This document shows positions 1 through 10,274 of a stretch of DNA of 64,000 nt, in pieces. The stretch comes from Rheum nobile (lineage: Eukaryota > Streptophyta > Magnoliopsida > Caryophyllales > Polygonaceae). The stretch is taken from assembly GCA_027886185.1 (NCBI GenBank), contig WOAB01000837.1:744001-808000 (forward strand), given 5' to 3'. How positions within the stretch are numbered: position 1 is the first letter of the stretch; every line of letters begins with the position of its first letter. The notes beneath the pieces are model-generated. The model was not told the DNA's origin. It did no database searches and saw only the letters and a program-made list of their open reading frames with translations. Made by a program: the position numbers and the translations under genes.

Positions 1-380
1 GACTATAGAAAAAATGTTCACACTAAACAATATTGTAGAGCAGTAAAGGCATCATCGTCTGGAGCATGTTGAATTTGGCAGGGTTAATCAAAGGGAGAGT
101 TCGAGATGAATTTTATATTGTTATGTTGGATAACATAACAAGATTAAATTCATTGATTTTGCAGTTTGGATGAAGATTGAATGGTGGTATTAAATGTTTT
201 TGGAAGTGGTAATATGCAATGTCTGGAATTATGGCTAGTAATTTTGATGTTTTGTACAAAGACTATGGGTAATGAAGTGTGGTATGGCCATATGTTGTAG
301 AACAAATCCAAGTTCATAGTTTTTGGAAGTGGTAGCATGCAATTTCTGGAATTGTGGCTAAGTATGGTAATAGAATATTG
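1..380. repeat. AT-rich flank with a short direct repeat
   Basis: I see no gene here. A ~40-bp segment beginning TTTTTGGAAGTGGTA occurs twice in direct orientation, near 195-235 and 318-356, about 123 bp apart with few differences. This could be two units of a decayed tandem repeat. Nothing else is assignable before the ~365-bp array begins. Confidence 0.5.
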
Positions 381-1645
381 TTATACAGAATCTGTATGAT
401 TCCACCAAATTCAAGAATTTAATTCTGAATGACTTTCGTATACAATTCCTTTGCAATCTATCAATGCAAAATATATTCTTTTCAATGCAATTGTGATCTC
501 AACTAGTAACTTGTGTAGATGAAATTGAAGAACACATTTGGTAGGATATGAAGAAACTAATATCCTCTCAAAAAAAGAAACTAATATTGTATTAAATTGA
601 GAAAACTAATTATTACCAGGTACCTCACTGGTGGGTAACATAATAACCAAATTTTATTCAAACATAAATAGTTACCCGATAGAGCATTGTTATCGTAAAG
701 TACATTACCCCGTTAGAGGGTAATAACATCATAACTCTGGTTTTTCCATTGATCTGCAACCGGGTTACAGCAAGAATATGTGTGATTCTACCAAATTCAA
801 GGATTCATTTATGAATGACTACCGTATACGATTCAGCTGCAATCTATCAATGCAAAATCTATTCTTCTCAAGGCAATTGTGATCTAAACTAGTAACTTGT
901 GTAGATGAAATCGATGAACAAATTTGGTAGGATATCAATAAACTAATATTGGGTTAATTGGTATAATTGATTATTACCAGGTACCCCGCTAGTGGGTAAC
1001 AATATAACAAAATTTTATTCAAAAGTATGTAGTTACCTGGTAGATCATTGTTATCGTAAAGTACATTACCTTGCTAGCGGGTAACAACATCATAACTCCG
1101 GTCTTATTTTTTCCTTTGACCCGCAACCGGGTTAAAGTAAGAATCTGTATGATTCCTTCAAATTCAATGATTCATTTGTGAATGACTTCCGCATAGAATT
1201 CATTTGCAATCTATCAATGCGAAATCTATTATTTTCAATGCAATTGTGATCTCAACTAGTAACTTATGTAGATGAAATTGAGGAACACATTTGGTAGGAT
1301 ATAAAAAAACTAATATTGGGTAATTATTACCAGTACCCCGCCGGTGGGTCATGGTATAACAAAATTTTACTCAAACGTATGTAGTTACCCGGTAAAGCAT
1401 TGTTATCGTAAAGTCCCCGCTAGCGTGTAACAACATCATAACTCCGGTATTTTTTCCATTGATTTGCAACCAGGTTAAAGTAAGAATCTTTATGATTCCA
1501 CCAAATTCAAGGATTCATTTGTGAATGACTACTATATACAATTCAGTTATAATCTATCAATGCAAAATCTATTATTTTCAATGCAATTGTGATCTCAATT
1601 AGTAACTTTGTAGATGAAACGGAGGAACAAATTTGATAGGATATT
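380..1645 (+). repeat. Tandem array 1 of a ~365-bp palindrome-bearing repeat
   Basis: Four unit starts share the motif ATTCAAGGATTCATTTGTGA in diverged form, at about 409, 795, 1162 and 1505, giving periods of 386, 367 and 343 bp. Each unit contains in order a 'TTACCAGGTACCCCGCTGGT' block, a 'GTTACCCGGTAGA' block, a near-palindromic TTACC..GCTAGC..GGTAA block and an ACCCGCAACCGGGT block. The same family recurs in the same orientation at 34.6-35.8 kb. No coding potential. It could be a satellite or the internal repeats of a non-autonomous transposon; the sequence alone does not decide. Confidence 0.85.
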
Positions 1646-2432
1646 CAAAAGGCATCTTTAGTACAAGAAAAGAACATGGTACTTTCATTACGTCTGTATG
1701 TGGTAGTTACACTAGTATATTAGTTTAATACAGTCTTACAACCTTTCCATGAGTTGTGATCGAAGAGAGAAATGTTGGTTATCATAATAATATTTGCATC
1801 ATTGAAAACATCTTGAACAAAACTTACAACTATCTTGTTCGCCAACGTATACAAGGTCAAATCCTAATATTACGTTAATTCAGATGTCTGGAGATAGGAT
1901 ATTAATTGTAATGGAATATAACCGTACTTTAGGACAATGGAAAAATTCTATCACAAAGATTTGAGCCAAAAGAAGAAATATCACCGCAAACCATGGTTGA
2001 ACAAACGGAACCTATGTAATATAACAATGTTATTGAACCATGCTCATTAGAAATGAAGAAAATAATGGTACATTTTTCAGCTCAACCGATTTTTAAGTCA
2101 TTTAGTTTGCAAGTAATGAATGGGAATATATTTTAACTAATAAACAAATTTCAACAAATTTTACGGAATAATTTCTTGAAGAGAAAAACATAAACCCTAT
2201 CTGTAAAATATGAATTTGTGTACATTAGTTCAACAAATCTTAATGTGTATTAGGGCAAACCATTTCACCAAGAAGCCATAAACTTTCCTTACAAAAGTTG
2301 TAAGCAAGTCCAAAACATAAAGCATTAGTCTTTGTTTCCATTTTCCCATACATTCTTAATTGTAATACAAAAGATCATACTTGTTGAGTGATATGAAAAC
2401 ATATTACATGTGTAGGACACAATGTCTCTTAC
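1646..2432. other. AT-rich unassigned DNA
   Basis: I find no convincing ORF, repeat or element terminus in this stretch. It separates array 1 from a short coding-like segment on the minus strand. Confidence 0.4.
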
Positions 2433-2638
2433 TAGGTGAGACATACCATATTATCATGTTCCCATAATCCGTCCACGACTGCATATTCAACATTGAAATC
2501 CTCAGGTTCTTGTCCATCCATTGGAGGAGGCACAAAATGTGTGACAGTCGGCCTTACACCACCATATATCAAATCCCACAATTCAGTAAGCTCTGGTGCC
2601 CTATTGCGTAATCGCTCATACCCGTGAATTTCATGGAT
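2433..2638 (-). pseudogene. Coding-like fragment, unknown protein (~68 aa)
   Basis: The minus strand is open for about 68 codons, ending in TAG at 2433. It encodes a plausible globular segment that includes ELWDLIYGGVRPTVTHFVPP and, further on, an acidic stretch with VEYAVVDGLWEHD. Amino-acid composition looks protein-like, unlike the + strand ORF over the same bases. There is no ATG at its start and a stop lies immediately upstream, so it would be an internal or last exon, or a decayed fragment. I do not recognise the family. Confidence 0.3.
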
Positions 2639-4130
2639 TCAATGTAGTTATGAGAAACCTATAAGAAGAAATTGGGAAGCCAAATATAAAACTACCTTGA
2701 TTTTTTTGATCCTACCATTCAACCGTTGCAATGATCATTCTTGTACTACGGTCTCCAACACAACCAGGCTCATGGAACTTGATTCTCTTCCATAACATCC
2801 AAATCATCTTGATGTAATAAAACTAATTTTTGCAAATTCCTGGCCATAATTGATTCATGTTTGTTCCTCAAACGTGGTTGCTATGTGGAACTAGTTTAAA
2901 AACACATTATGCACATGCACCTCCCAATATGACTTGCAAATTTCAACAAACTTCTTCTCTAAATTAGTTGTCGAAACAAAATTATCTTGATTCCCCACAC
3001 AGGAGGTGTCGTGTTTGGAGGATTGTATAGACATTGACTACAATTTCCCACAACCAAAGGATGAACAACTATTGAAATGTACAAAGAAGTAAGCAGTATT
3101 TGCGAGGAACCCCCAAAAATTATTGATCTGTTTACACACGACGTTATACTAACTCTTTATACAACAACCTAATGCAAGTGCATAGCTTGAACAGGTTACT
3201 TCAAAAAAAACATTATCATGCAAAATATAATGCCTTAACCCTAAGCTTGAACATTTGAACCAACTTATTTAAGGTTACCTGTTATGCAATATGATTGAGG
3301 GTTATTTTTTGGTGGTGGTGGTCGTCATGTTGGCTGTCGAGGTGGGGCATGGGAATGGGGTTCGACTTCCATGGAGTTATTTTCTCCGTTGAGGCACTTG
3401 ACGTTAAGGCGGTGAATATGTATTTACTTTTGGAAGGGGTTATATTTCTTCATTTGTTTGACTGGCGACTAGTGACGAGACAAAGTGGTAAAGAAAGCAA
3501 AACAATGGTAAAAATATTTTGATTTATCCCAGCTAAACACACATGGCCATCTTTCATTACTACAAAAGCGACACTTAAGGATATTTCCCAATTTTGCACC
3601 GTGCTCAGTCCAGACATTCAAGGGTTGCTGTCACGTCCCCACACCCCTTACATCCCATTAGCCTTGCCTTGCAACTTCAAGATCTACGCTTCTAGCCTTT
3701 TCTTTTGACTCTTGTTTTGTACAAGTTATTCAGGTATGTTTCTCGAGCCGCATGTTTGAGTAGTGCTTGGTAATTCGTTCAATTTTATTAGTGTGCCGTT
3801 GTTTTGATTAAGAGGTGTTAGTGAAAATGTCGTTGGTTTTTCGACTGCCCCGAGTTGAATGAATGTGTTGCGAATTGGTAGGGGAATGACAATTGTTTAC
3901 ATACATGAGCATAAGGTAATAACAATGGATATGTGGGAGAATCGATAGATCTTTTTACTTTAGGCATGAATATATGAAATTAAGAATGATATTGCATAAT
4001 AGAGTATGGACAAAAGGCTCTACAAATGTGGTTATGTTGCTTGGGTTTATGGTTGTAAATTAAAATATTCTGATAAGGTTGTTCGTATGAACGAAACATT
4101 GAACTTAATAACATATGAGATGTACGGATG
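2639..4130. other. AT-rich unassigned DNA
   Basis: No supportable gene. A 75-codon + ORF at 3295-3522 has low-complexity tryptophan-rich composition and is probably chance. The stretch before 4131 may hold the promoter or first intron of the B3-domain gene fragment that follows, but I see no clear signal. Confidence 0.35.
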
Positions 4131-4620
4131 TTATACGTCAGGAGTAAGTGTAAAGTGTATGCCTAAAATAAGCTTAACATGAAAATGCATTGCAGAAAAT
4201 ACCTTGGTTGAATATGTGAAAGAATGAGATGGTTTAGAGTTCTAGTTCCCCTTCTGAAGAGTGGGAATCAGAAGAAAATCTGTCAAGTTCGGATGATGGG
4301 CACGACTACAAACCCCCCATCTATCGGATGATGGGCACAACCACAAACCCCCTTCTACAAGATATATCTTTGTAAATCTTATGTGCATAAGATTGTAGGG
4401 TTGCCAAAGTCGTACAAATGTTATACGTCAGGAGTAAGTGTAAATTGTATGCCTAAAATAAGCTTAACATGAAAATGCATTACAGAAAATATCTTGGTTG
4501 AATATGTGAAAGAATGAGATGGTTTGGAGTTCTAGTTCCCCTTCTGAAGAGTGGGAATCAGAAGAAAATCTGTCAAGTTCGGATGATGGGCACGATCACA
4601 AACCCCCCTTCTATAAGATA
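4131..4620 (+). repeat. ~290-bp tandem duplication at the 5' end of the B3 gene
   Basis: The block starting GTTATACGTCAGGAGTAAGT occurs at about 4131 and again at 4421, a period of ~290 bp. Both copies include the start-codon context of the B3 ORF (ATGGTTT[A/G]GAGTTC) and its acidic serine-rich N-terminus. In the first copy the coding segment has a further internal duplication of GGATGATGGGCACRACYACA and then loses the frame. The second copy is the one that joins the B3 domain at 4519-5070. Confidence 0.85.
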
Positions 4621-5070
4621 TATCTTTGTAAATCTTATGTGTATAAGATTGTAAGCCCTTGCTACTTGATTACATGTAGTTCCATTTTTAAGGTAATATT
4701 TGTTAAATTCATCCTCCATACGTCACAGAGACTTCCTCTATCATTTACAAAAACATGGGGAAGCAGCTTGTCAGAATACATGTACCTGGCTACTACAGGA
4801 GGATATGAACATCGAGTTAGGCTGAGAATGATATTCAGAAAATTACGGATTACGGATGGTTGGCAAGACTTTGTTCAACAGTACTCACTTGCATTTGGGC
4901 ACTTTCTACTATTCCGCTACGATGGAGAATCTCATTTCCACGTCTTCATCTTTGACACGTTCAGCTGTGAGTTTAACTATCCGATATTGGTAGAGGACAA
5001 TTCAGACGAGGAGGTGAACGAGGAAGAGGAGGATGCTGATGGGGAAAGAGATGTGTCACAAAGTAGTTAA
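4519..5070 (+). CDS. REM-type B3 DNA-binding domain protein (fragment or small gene)
   Basis: This 183-codon ORF has a Ser/Glu-rich N-terminus (about residues 1-25), a B3 domain at roughly residues 60-150, and an acidic tail (EEVNEEEEDADGE). The B3 part contains the features of the plant REM subfamily: a 'LPLSFTKTWG' start, 'WQDFVQQYSLAFGHFLLFRY' and 'SHFHVFIFD'. REM proteins are nuclear, plant-specific DNA-binding proteins. Residues ~33-60 read through a GTAAGC donor-like site near 4651, so an unspliced intron probably sits inside the ORF, and the real first B3 strand would come from the upstream exon. The start chosen is the ATG in the second copy of the tandem duplication. Only one B3 domain is present, whereas many REM proteins carry several, so this may be a truncated copy. 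Confidence 0.7.
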   Translation: MVWSSSSPSEEWESEENLSSSDDGHDHKPPFYKIYLCKSYVYKIVSPCYLITCSSIFKVIFVKFILHTSQRLPLSFTKTWGSSLSEYMYLATTGGYEHRVRLRMIFRKLRITDGWQDFVQQYSLAFGHFLLFRYDGESHFHVFIFDTFSCEFNYPILVEDNSDEEVNEEEEDADGERDVSQSS

Positions 5071-5293
5071 AACATATCATTTTATTAGATATTCGTATAT
5101 TTGGTTACTACTTGACTTATTCTTTTGTTATGACTTCTTTCTGGACTTTTTAGGAACAACATTTGGACGGGCTAAAGCATTCGATTGTAACAAGCCTTTA
5201 TTCATTGTTTCAATAAACATATATATCTAAGCAGTGACTTTCGTTTGGTATGCACTTTTTTGTTGGAGTCAAAGTAATAGTTGATTACATATA

Positions 5294-5699
5294 TGATGCG
5301 ACTATGGTCCATCAAGAAGAACAAGTGCATGATCAAGCCAATGCCGATGCCGATGTCGCCGATGCGGCCAAACTCGTGCCCGCGCCTATGGCACCTTCTT
5401 CTACTTCCTCGGGCCCTACTCCACTAGGCTTGAGCAAGCCAGTGCCCATCACCTCCACTAGACCCATGCCACCCCTCCAGATCTTAGACGTCGAGGAAAT
5501 TGTGCTAGCACCCGAGCCACGACGATCAAGGCGTCTAGCGCGCCCTATCCCCGGCACCGAGCCACTTCCAGGCATAATCACCCGAGCAAGAGCCAAGGAA
5601 CTTCAAATGAAACTCAATCAAGGTCTATTGGCTCAAGGAGCGCCGAGAGAATCTCAAGTGGGTTCGGTCAACTTGATCATGGCTCAGCCGTTAGTGTGA
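5294..5699 (+). pseudogene. Gypsy polyprotein C-terminal tail encoded inside the LTR (copy 1)
   Basis: An open frame runs from the LTR start to a TGA at about 5699. It encodes a Pro/Ser-rich linker and then a basic motif, RRSRRLARPIPGTEPLPG followed by ITRARAKELQ. The corresponding frame of the 3' copy follows directly on the integrase C-terminus of element A. The tail is thus the end of Pol, carried by every LTR. A similar arrangement, with the integrase C-terminus running into the LTR, is known from CRM-like chromoviruses; assignment of A to that clade is an inference. Confidence 0.7.
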
Positions 5700-6314
5700 G
5701 ACCGCGCGCACCATGACATTGCTTGTGCGTTGGTTTCCAAAAATTGTGAGAACTTTATGATATGATTTTATGCATGACATTATGTAATAAAAGGGTTGGG
5801 ATTGGGTTTATTTCTAGATGATTTTAATGCATGAGTTTTTGTAAAGCTCTTTACGTTGCCAAGGCACTTGAAGGGTTAGGTTGGGGTCGATTTTGGAGGG
5901 TTATATATAGCCGTCTCCTTCTTCATTGTAAGGCACCTCAAAATCAATCAAAAAGTTCAAGTACAATCAGTTCATCTTCGAAAATTTTCTCCAAGAAATT
6001 TCCCAAGCTCGTGAGTTATATCGAGCCTTATTCTTGTGTCTTTGGGTGCATAATACCCCAAACCACTTGAGCCTTGTCTAGATCCATTATGGTGCGTCAT
6101 ATCCACTTTGGAGAAGGTCACTTATCCCTTCACTTCCCCTGGTTTCTCCTCCATCAAAAATCACAAATAAACTACTTCATTTCTGCCTCCAAACATCACC
6201 AACAATCAACCTAACTTCCAAGGAACTTCCCGGGCTTTTGGAGACGCAGCAACTCAGGATTTCTTACCTTGAATCGTGGAAACGGAGGCGCGATCCTTAT
6301 TAATATCTCTCTCA
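5294..6314 (+). mobile_element. LTR of gypsy family A, copy 1 (5' LTR or solo LTR)
   Basis: This segment aligns base for base with 19605-20620, both about 1.02 kb. It starts TGATGCGAC, the same first bases as the LTRs of element B, and ends in CTCTCA. A TATA box (TTATATATAG) lies near 5900, followed by a CT-rich start region. The 5 bases before it are ATATA, and the sequence after it is TATATATT, so a target duplication is possible but offset. No primer-binding site follows directly. Instead, repeat-derived DNA related to 21976-22230 follows, so this copy could be a solo LTR rather than the true 5' LTR of element A. Confidence 0.75.
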
Positions 6315-6430
6315 TATATATTGTGTTGTTCTTGATGCCAATTTGGTGGATTGGAATAAAAATTTGTTATACCCTAATCTTAAGCATGTACTGCATTAAA
6401 AATCTATCCTACCTACAATTGCTGCCCACT
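6315..6430 (+). repeat. Fragment of the ~320-bp repeat also found at 21.3-22.2 kb
   Basis: From about 6336 the sequence GCCAATTTGGTGGATTGGAA and what follows match 21979-22035. From about 6391 it then matches 22200-22230 (CTGCATT.AAAATCTATC). The intervening ~165 bp of the downstream locus are missing here. It therefore looks like repeat-derived flanking DNA lodged between the LTR copy and the gag region of element A. Confidence 0.7.
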
Positions 6431-6433
6431 GTA

Positions 6434-6568
6434 GTTGTGCCCTAATAAACCTCACTTTGAGGTTTACTCGCTCCATTGCTCCCACTTCAGTCGCCCGCCC
6501 TCGCGCCAATCGCCGCTGTCGTGCACCCTACTATAGTCGCGCCAAGTAAACCTCATTTTGAGGTTTAC
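6434..6568. repeat. Twin perfect hairpins in a GC-rich ~98-bp repeat
   Basis: TAAACCTCACTTTGAGGTTTA near 6451-6471 and AGTAAACCTCATTTTGAGGT TTACT at 6544-6568 are perfect inverted repeats with 9-bp and 11-bp arms and 3-nt loops. Each sits in a repeat of about 98 bp that begins TGTAGTTGTGCCC or TATAGTCGCGCC. The surroundings are suddenly GC-rich compared with the flanks. Function unknown; they may be U5 or leader sequence of element A, or part of a separate insertion. Confidence 0.7.
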
Positions 6569-6765
6569 TAGCCGCTGCGCTCCCTGCAGCCGCGTGTCCC
6601 CGCCGCGCGTCCCCACCGCACCTTCCCTTAAGGCTTCCCCAGCCGGCAGTCAAGACATTCCAAGGCAAGTTCCAGCCAAGAGAAATAAGGAAGAGGAAGG
6701 CTGCCTTGGGTCCTTGCTTGCGCCACAGTCCAAGCACACGCAAGCGAAGCGCCTCCACGAGGGTG

Positions 6766-6783
6766 TTTCGTATCAGAGGCTAG
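6766..6783 (+). other. Probable primer-binding site of element A
   Basis: CGTATCAGAGGCTAGAC resembles the plant initiator-Met-tRNA complement TGGTATCAGAGC, with the first bases mutated. It lies ~70 bp upstream of the gag start, where a primer-binding site is expected. The sequence before it does not match the end of the A-family LTR, so the 5' boundary of the element is rearranged. Confidence 0.5.
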
Positions 6784-6830
6784 ACCTAAACAAAAAATAG
6801 AACAACAACTAAGTTGGATAAGGCAACCTA

Positions 6831-7418
6831 GTGGCTATCAAGATGAACAACAATCCATCCACCACAAAGATCAAGTTTCCCAAGGGGCGACGCATCTTAC
6901 CTTTGCCCAATTGTCCATCCGAGATGAGGCTACCACATCACAAGCCCGTAATGTGGCCTCCTCGTCACAACCTCCCTATACAGCTACAATTTCTCCGCCA
7001 CCCTATGTGGCGACTACAAGGCAAGGCCAAGGTATGGGCGACAATCTCTTTCCTAACACATATGCTATGCCTACTATGCACACTAACCATGCAAGTGTGG
7101 GAGCAAGGGATCCTCAAAACCAACCTTTGCCGAGACAAGCTCCTAATCTTTTACCTCGGCACAATGTGCAAAGATAATTCCTTCTAAGAGAGTCAATGCG
7201 AGAGAGGTATTTGCAACCTCTAAGGAACCAGCCTCCAAGAGGATATTTTGAGGACAAGTTGGAGAGAACTCCCGAGAGATATGTGCACCATGGAGTCAAG
7301 CTCTCGGTTCAACCCTTTGTTGGCACTTCGGATGTCGACATCTACTTAGATTGGGAGTCTAAAACTGAAGCCGTGTTTGACTTCTATGGCTATCATGAGG
7401 CTCAACGCGTGGCCATAT
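6831..7418 (+). pseudogene. gag of element A, 5' part, cut by element B
   Basis: The frame probably opens at an ATG near 6831-6844, shifts near 6900, hits a stop near 7177 and continues in the 7196 ORF. Residues such as YVHHGVKLSVQPFVGTSD and YLDWESKTEAVFDF are the start of a retrotransposon Gag capsid domain. The reading frame runs up to the target site CATAT at 7414-7418 and resumes in register at 15605, where the capsid continues. This shows that element B entered a gag that still read in frame at this point. Confidence 0.8.
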
Positions 7419-8325
7419 TGATGCGTCCTTGGCCTCGATGGGGGTCAAGGTTGCCGACGATGAGTGGATCTAGGCCTTGTGCTTGGTCACTATCGTCTCG
7501 GTTGAGGTTTGTGAGGCGGAAGCAGAGTAGATCGAGCGCGACGCTAAAGTGATAATGCAGCCTTGCAAACGAGTAGCCACATAACTTGGAACTCAGGTTT
7601 TGCTTGAAGTGACAAGCGGTAATGATCGAAGCGATGATCAGCGAAGGTGGTAGTAGCGACTACCGGCGAGCGGAGCGGAGGATAGAAATTAGAAAGCAAT
7701 TGACGTCAAGCTCAAGAAGGAGGAAGCAATTCTATCAATACTTAACATGAATTAAAATGTGACGTAAAAAGTACAAGGAAGGCACCAAATGGCCTTATAA
7801 AGGCGTGGGTGCTCAGATGGGCCGAGACCCGCCTAATGGACTAGCCCACTTGACAAAAGTGAAGCACGCGTCCCAAATAATAAAATGACATAAATAGAAA
7901 GTCTAAAATAGAAATGTTTAAAATAGGAAATAAGAACCTCTAAATGTGTAAACTAAGATAGGCGCCGATCTTGGAAGCTGGAGAGGCATGCACAGCGACA
8001 AGGCATTGGCGAAGGCCCAGACGCGGAATGAGTGAGGCAGTTGTTGGGCCCAACCCTCAGCTAGGCCAGATTGGTCTCTATGAGTGGCGCGCCAGGCTCG
8101 GAGGGCAGTGGGCCCACCTATGGCTCGGCAATGTCGCTCAGTGTGACGAAGAGCATAAGCGGGGGCGCGGCTTCGGGTGCGCCTTGGCTGGCGACGTGGC
8201 GCGTGACCAGAGATTGAGTGGCCTGGATGATGGCCTTGGCTCGGGACCTAGTGAGAGGCCCAAGTGACTGAAGGCTCATGGCTTTCTCCTCTTTTGCGGT
8301 GGACATGGAAGGCAGGATCGCATCA
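7419..8325 (-). repeat. 3' LTR of element B
   Basis: This LTR starts TGATGCGTCC and ends GCATCA on the + strand, and is nearly collinear with 14697-15604. Most differences from the other LTR are C/T and A/G transitions, as expected from decay of methylated cytosines. On the minus strand a TATA box (CTTTATAAGG) lies near 7793-7803. The LTR also encodes the last residues of the polyprotein. Confidence 0.93.
8118..8325 (-). CDS. Polyprotein C-terminal tail of element B inside its LTR
   Basis: Reading from the LTR edge on the minus strand, an open frame encodes MSTAKEEKAMSLQSLGP and then LTRSRAKAIIQATQ, ending at 8118. The basic '(L/I)TR(S/A)RAK' core matches the tail in the LTRs of element A. 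The integrase frame stops at 8323 inside the polypurine run of 10 C (+ strand), while the tail frame crosses the run. A single-base length change in that run would join them. This suggests a natural read-through of the integrase into the LTR, now broken by homopolymer slippage, though a frameshift product cannot be excluded. Confidence 0.7.
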
Positions 8326-9570
8326 CCCCCCCCCCACTTGGCTGTGAAGCGTCCCCACTTCACTATCATCAAATTCGCCCTCTATATAGGGTTGAAGATC
8401 AACCACATTGAAGGTGGCATGGACACCAAAATCAGGAAGAAGGTTGGCCTCATAGGCATTGTCAACGATCGCCTTGATAATCTTGAACGGGCCATCACCG
8501 CGGGGGGAAAGCTTGGACTTGCGCTTGGCGGGGAACCTGTCCTTGCATAAATGGACCCAGACCAAGTCACCTGGAAAGAAAATGAGCTGGTGGTGGCCTT
8601 TGTTATGTTGCGCGGCATATTGCGCAACCCGACGCTCAAGCTGGGCACGAGTGCAGCGGTGTAGCTCTTGGACCTGCTCGGTGCGGTTGGCGGTGGTGAT
8701 ATGCTCCTGGTCCTTCATTGGGTGCGATAACATGTCAAGCGACGTCAATGGGTTGCGACCATAGACCACCTCAAATGGTGTCAATTTGGTCGTCGAGTGC
8801 CTAGACCTGTTATAGGAAAACTCAACAATAGATAGTAAGTCCTCCCAAAGCCTGGGGTTGGCCTTGAGCATGGTCCTAAGGAGGGCCCCTAAGGTGCAGT
8901 TGGTGACCTCAGTTTGGCCATCCGTTTGCGGGTGATAGCTAGTGGAAAAGAGGAGTTGAGTACCTAGCTTTCCCCAAAGTGTTCTCCAAAATTGACCAAC
9001 AAAATTCTTATCCCTATCACTAACAATAGTCTTAGGAATCCCATGTAAACGTACCACATGATCAAAGAATAGGTTAGCTATGTTTGTGGCATTGTGTGTC
9101 GTCTTACAAGCTACAAAATGGGCCATCTTGGAAAACATGTCCACGACTACAAAGATTGAATCCTTTCCCCTTCTAGACAAAGGCAAACCTATTATAAAGT
9201 CCATGGATAAGTGTTCCCATAGGGCGGCCGGAATGGGCAGTGGAGTGTAAAGACCATAAGGACTCGAGCTAGCCTTAGCCCGTTGGCAAACAACACAACT
9301 CTTGCCATACCTAGTGACATGTGTAGTCATATGAGGCCAAAAGAAGTGTTCCCTCAAAGCAGCCAAGGTTTTTGAAATCCCAAAGTGGCCTCGGCCATCA
9401 TGTGCCTCTTTGATGAGGAGGGTCCGAATAGAAGAGCTACGGATACATAACCGGTCAGCCTTGTATAAATACCCCTCATTAAGGAAAAAGGTGTCAAACT
9501 CTCATCCTACAAGGCATTGCTCAAAGATAGGCTTAAAGTAGGCATTAAGAAAGTATAAATCCTTAATTAA
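8323..9570 (-). CDS. Integrase of element B
   Basis: The main frame (9366-8323, 347 aa) holds the catalytic core. The DDE triad is visible: Asp56 in LSMDFIIG, Asp117 in IVSDRDKNF and Glu153 in TDGQTEVTN, with 35 residues between the last two. The N-terminal HHCC zinc-binding region lies at about 9450-9290 (HDGRGHFG, then CVVCQRAK). It is in frame apart from a TGA/TAG-type interruption upstream, near 9500. The C-terminal part has the GPF..I..I..NAY block and FNVVDLQPY, usual after the core in chromoviral Pol. No classical chromodomain follows; the frame meets the polypurine tract and LTR instead. The core looks complete. Confidence 0.9.
8326..8337 (-). other. Polypurine tract of element B
   Basis: Ten C followed by ACTT on the + strand reads AAGTGGGGGGGGGG on the minus strand, directly before the 3' LTR start TGATGCGAT. 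This is where plus-strand DNA synthesis would be primed. Confidence 0.9.
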
Positions 9571-10274
9571 AGCAAACCCAAAAAAGCCATAGTTTGGAGA
9601 TGAGTGAGGAGATTGTACCTTCGAGAAAGGGCATCGGCTACCACATTCTCTTTACCTTTCTTGTGGACGACCACATAGGGGAATGTCTCCATGAACTCGA
9701 CCCACCTAGCATGGCGGAGGCCGAGGGTGGCTTGGCTCTTCAAATAGCTGAGAGCGGCATGGTTAGAGTGAATGACAAATTCTCGCGACCAAAGGTAGTG
9801 TTGCCACGTTTTGAGGACCCGAATAAGAGTGTAGAGCTCTTTATCATAGGTGGGGTAATTCAATATGGCCCCGATAAGCTTCTCACTAAAGTATGCAATG
9901 GGCCTCTTGTCTTGTTGAAGCACGCCCCCAATGCCAGTGTTGGAAGCATCACATTCGATCTCGAACCTCTTGGTGAAGTCCGACAGTTGGAGTAGAGGCG
10001 CGTTGCAAAGGGCCTCCTTCAAGGTTTTGAAGGCATGCTGATGGGTGTCAAGCCACATAACCATGGCCCCTTTATTTGTAAGTTCATGAAGTGGAGCGGC
10101 AATGGAGCTGAAGTTGTGCATGAATCTCCGGTAGAAGCCAACCAACCCTAAGAAAGATCTAACCATGGTTGGGTTGGTCGGCGTTAACCACTCTTTGATG
10201 GCGCGGACCTTGTCCTCGTCTACACGTAATCCATCCTTAGACACAATAAAGCCAAGGAAAGCTGTAGTTTGCAC
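9567..10274 (-). CDS. RNase H domain of element B polyprotein
   Basis: The frame begins in the RT thumb/connection (FLGFIVSKDGLRVDEDKVRA) and includes the FLGLVGFYRRF motif. It continues into a gypsy RNase H with FEIECDASNTGIGGVL, TYDKEL and FVIHSNHAALSYL, ending at VADALSRR. The usual 'HSDH' catalytic aspartate is Asn here (HSNH). That is a likely inactivating change in an otherwise open frame. It should be fused to the RT, but the reading frame is broken by a ~70-bp disruption near 10220-10330. Confidence 0.88.
   Translation of the reverse strand: MQTTAFLGFIVSKDGLRVDEDKVRAIKEWLTPTNPTMVRSFLGLVGFYRRFMHNFSSIAAPLHELTNKGAMVMWLDTHQHAFKTLKEALCNAPLLQLSDFTKRFEIECDASNTGIGGVLQQDKRPIAYFSEKLIGAILNYPTYDKELYTLIRVLKTWQHYLWSREFVIHSNHAALSYLKSQATLGLRHARWVEFMETFPYVVVHKKGKENVVADALSRRYNLLTHLQTMAFLGLL

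Noticed and set aside
380..1645. CRISPR-like regular repeats
   Set aside because: Units are ~365 bp, diverged throughout and without unique spacers. This is a tandem satellite-like array in a plant genome.
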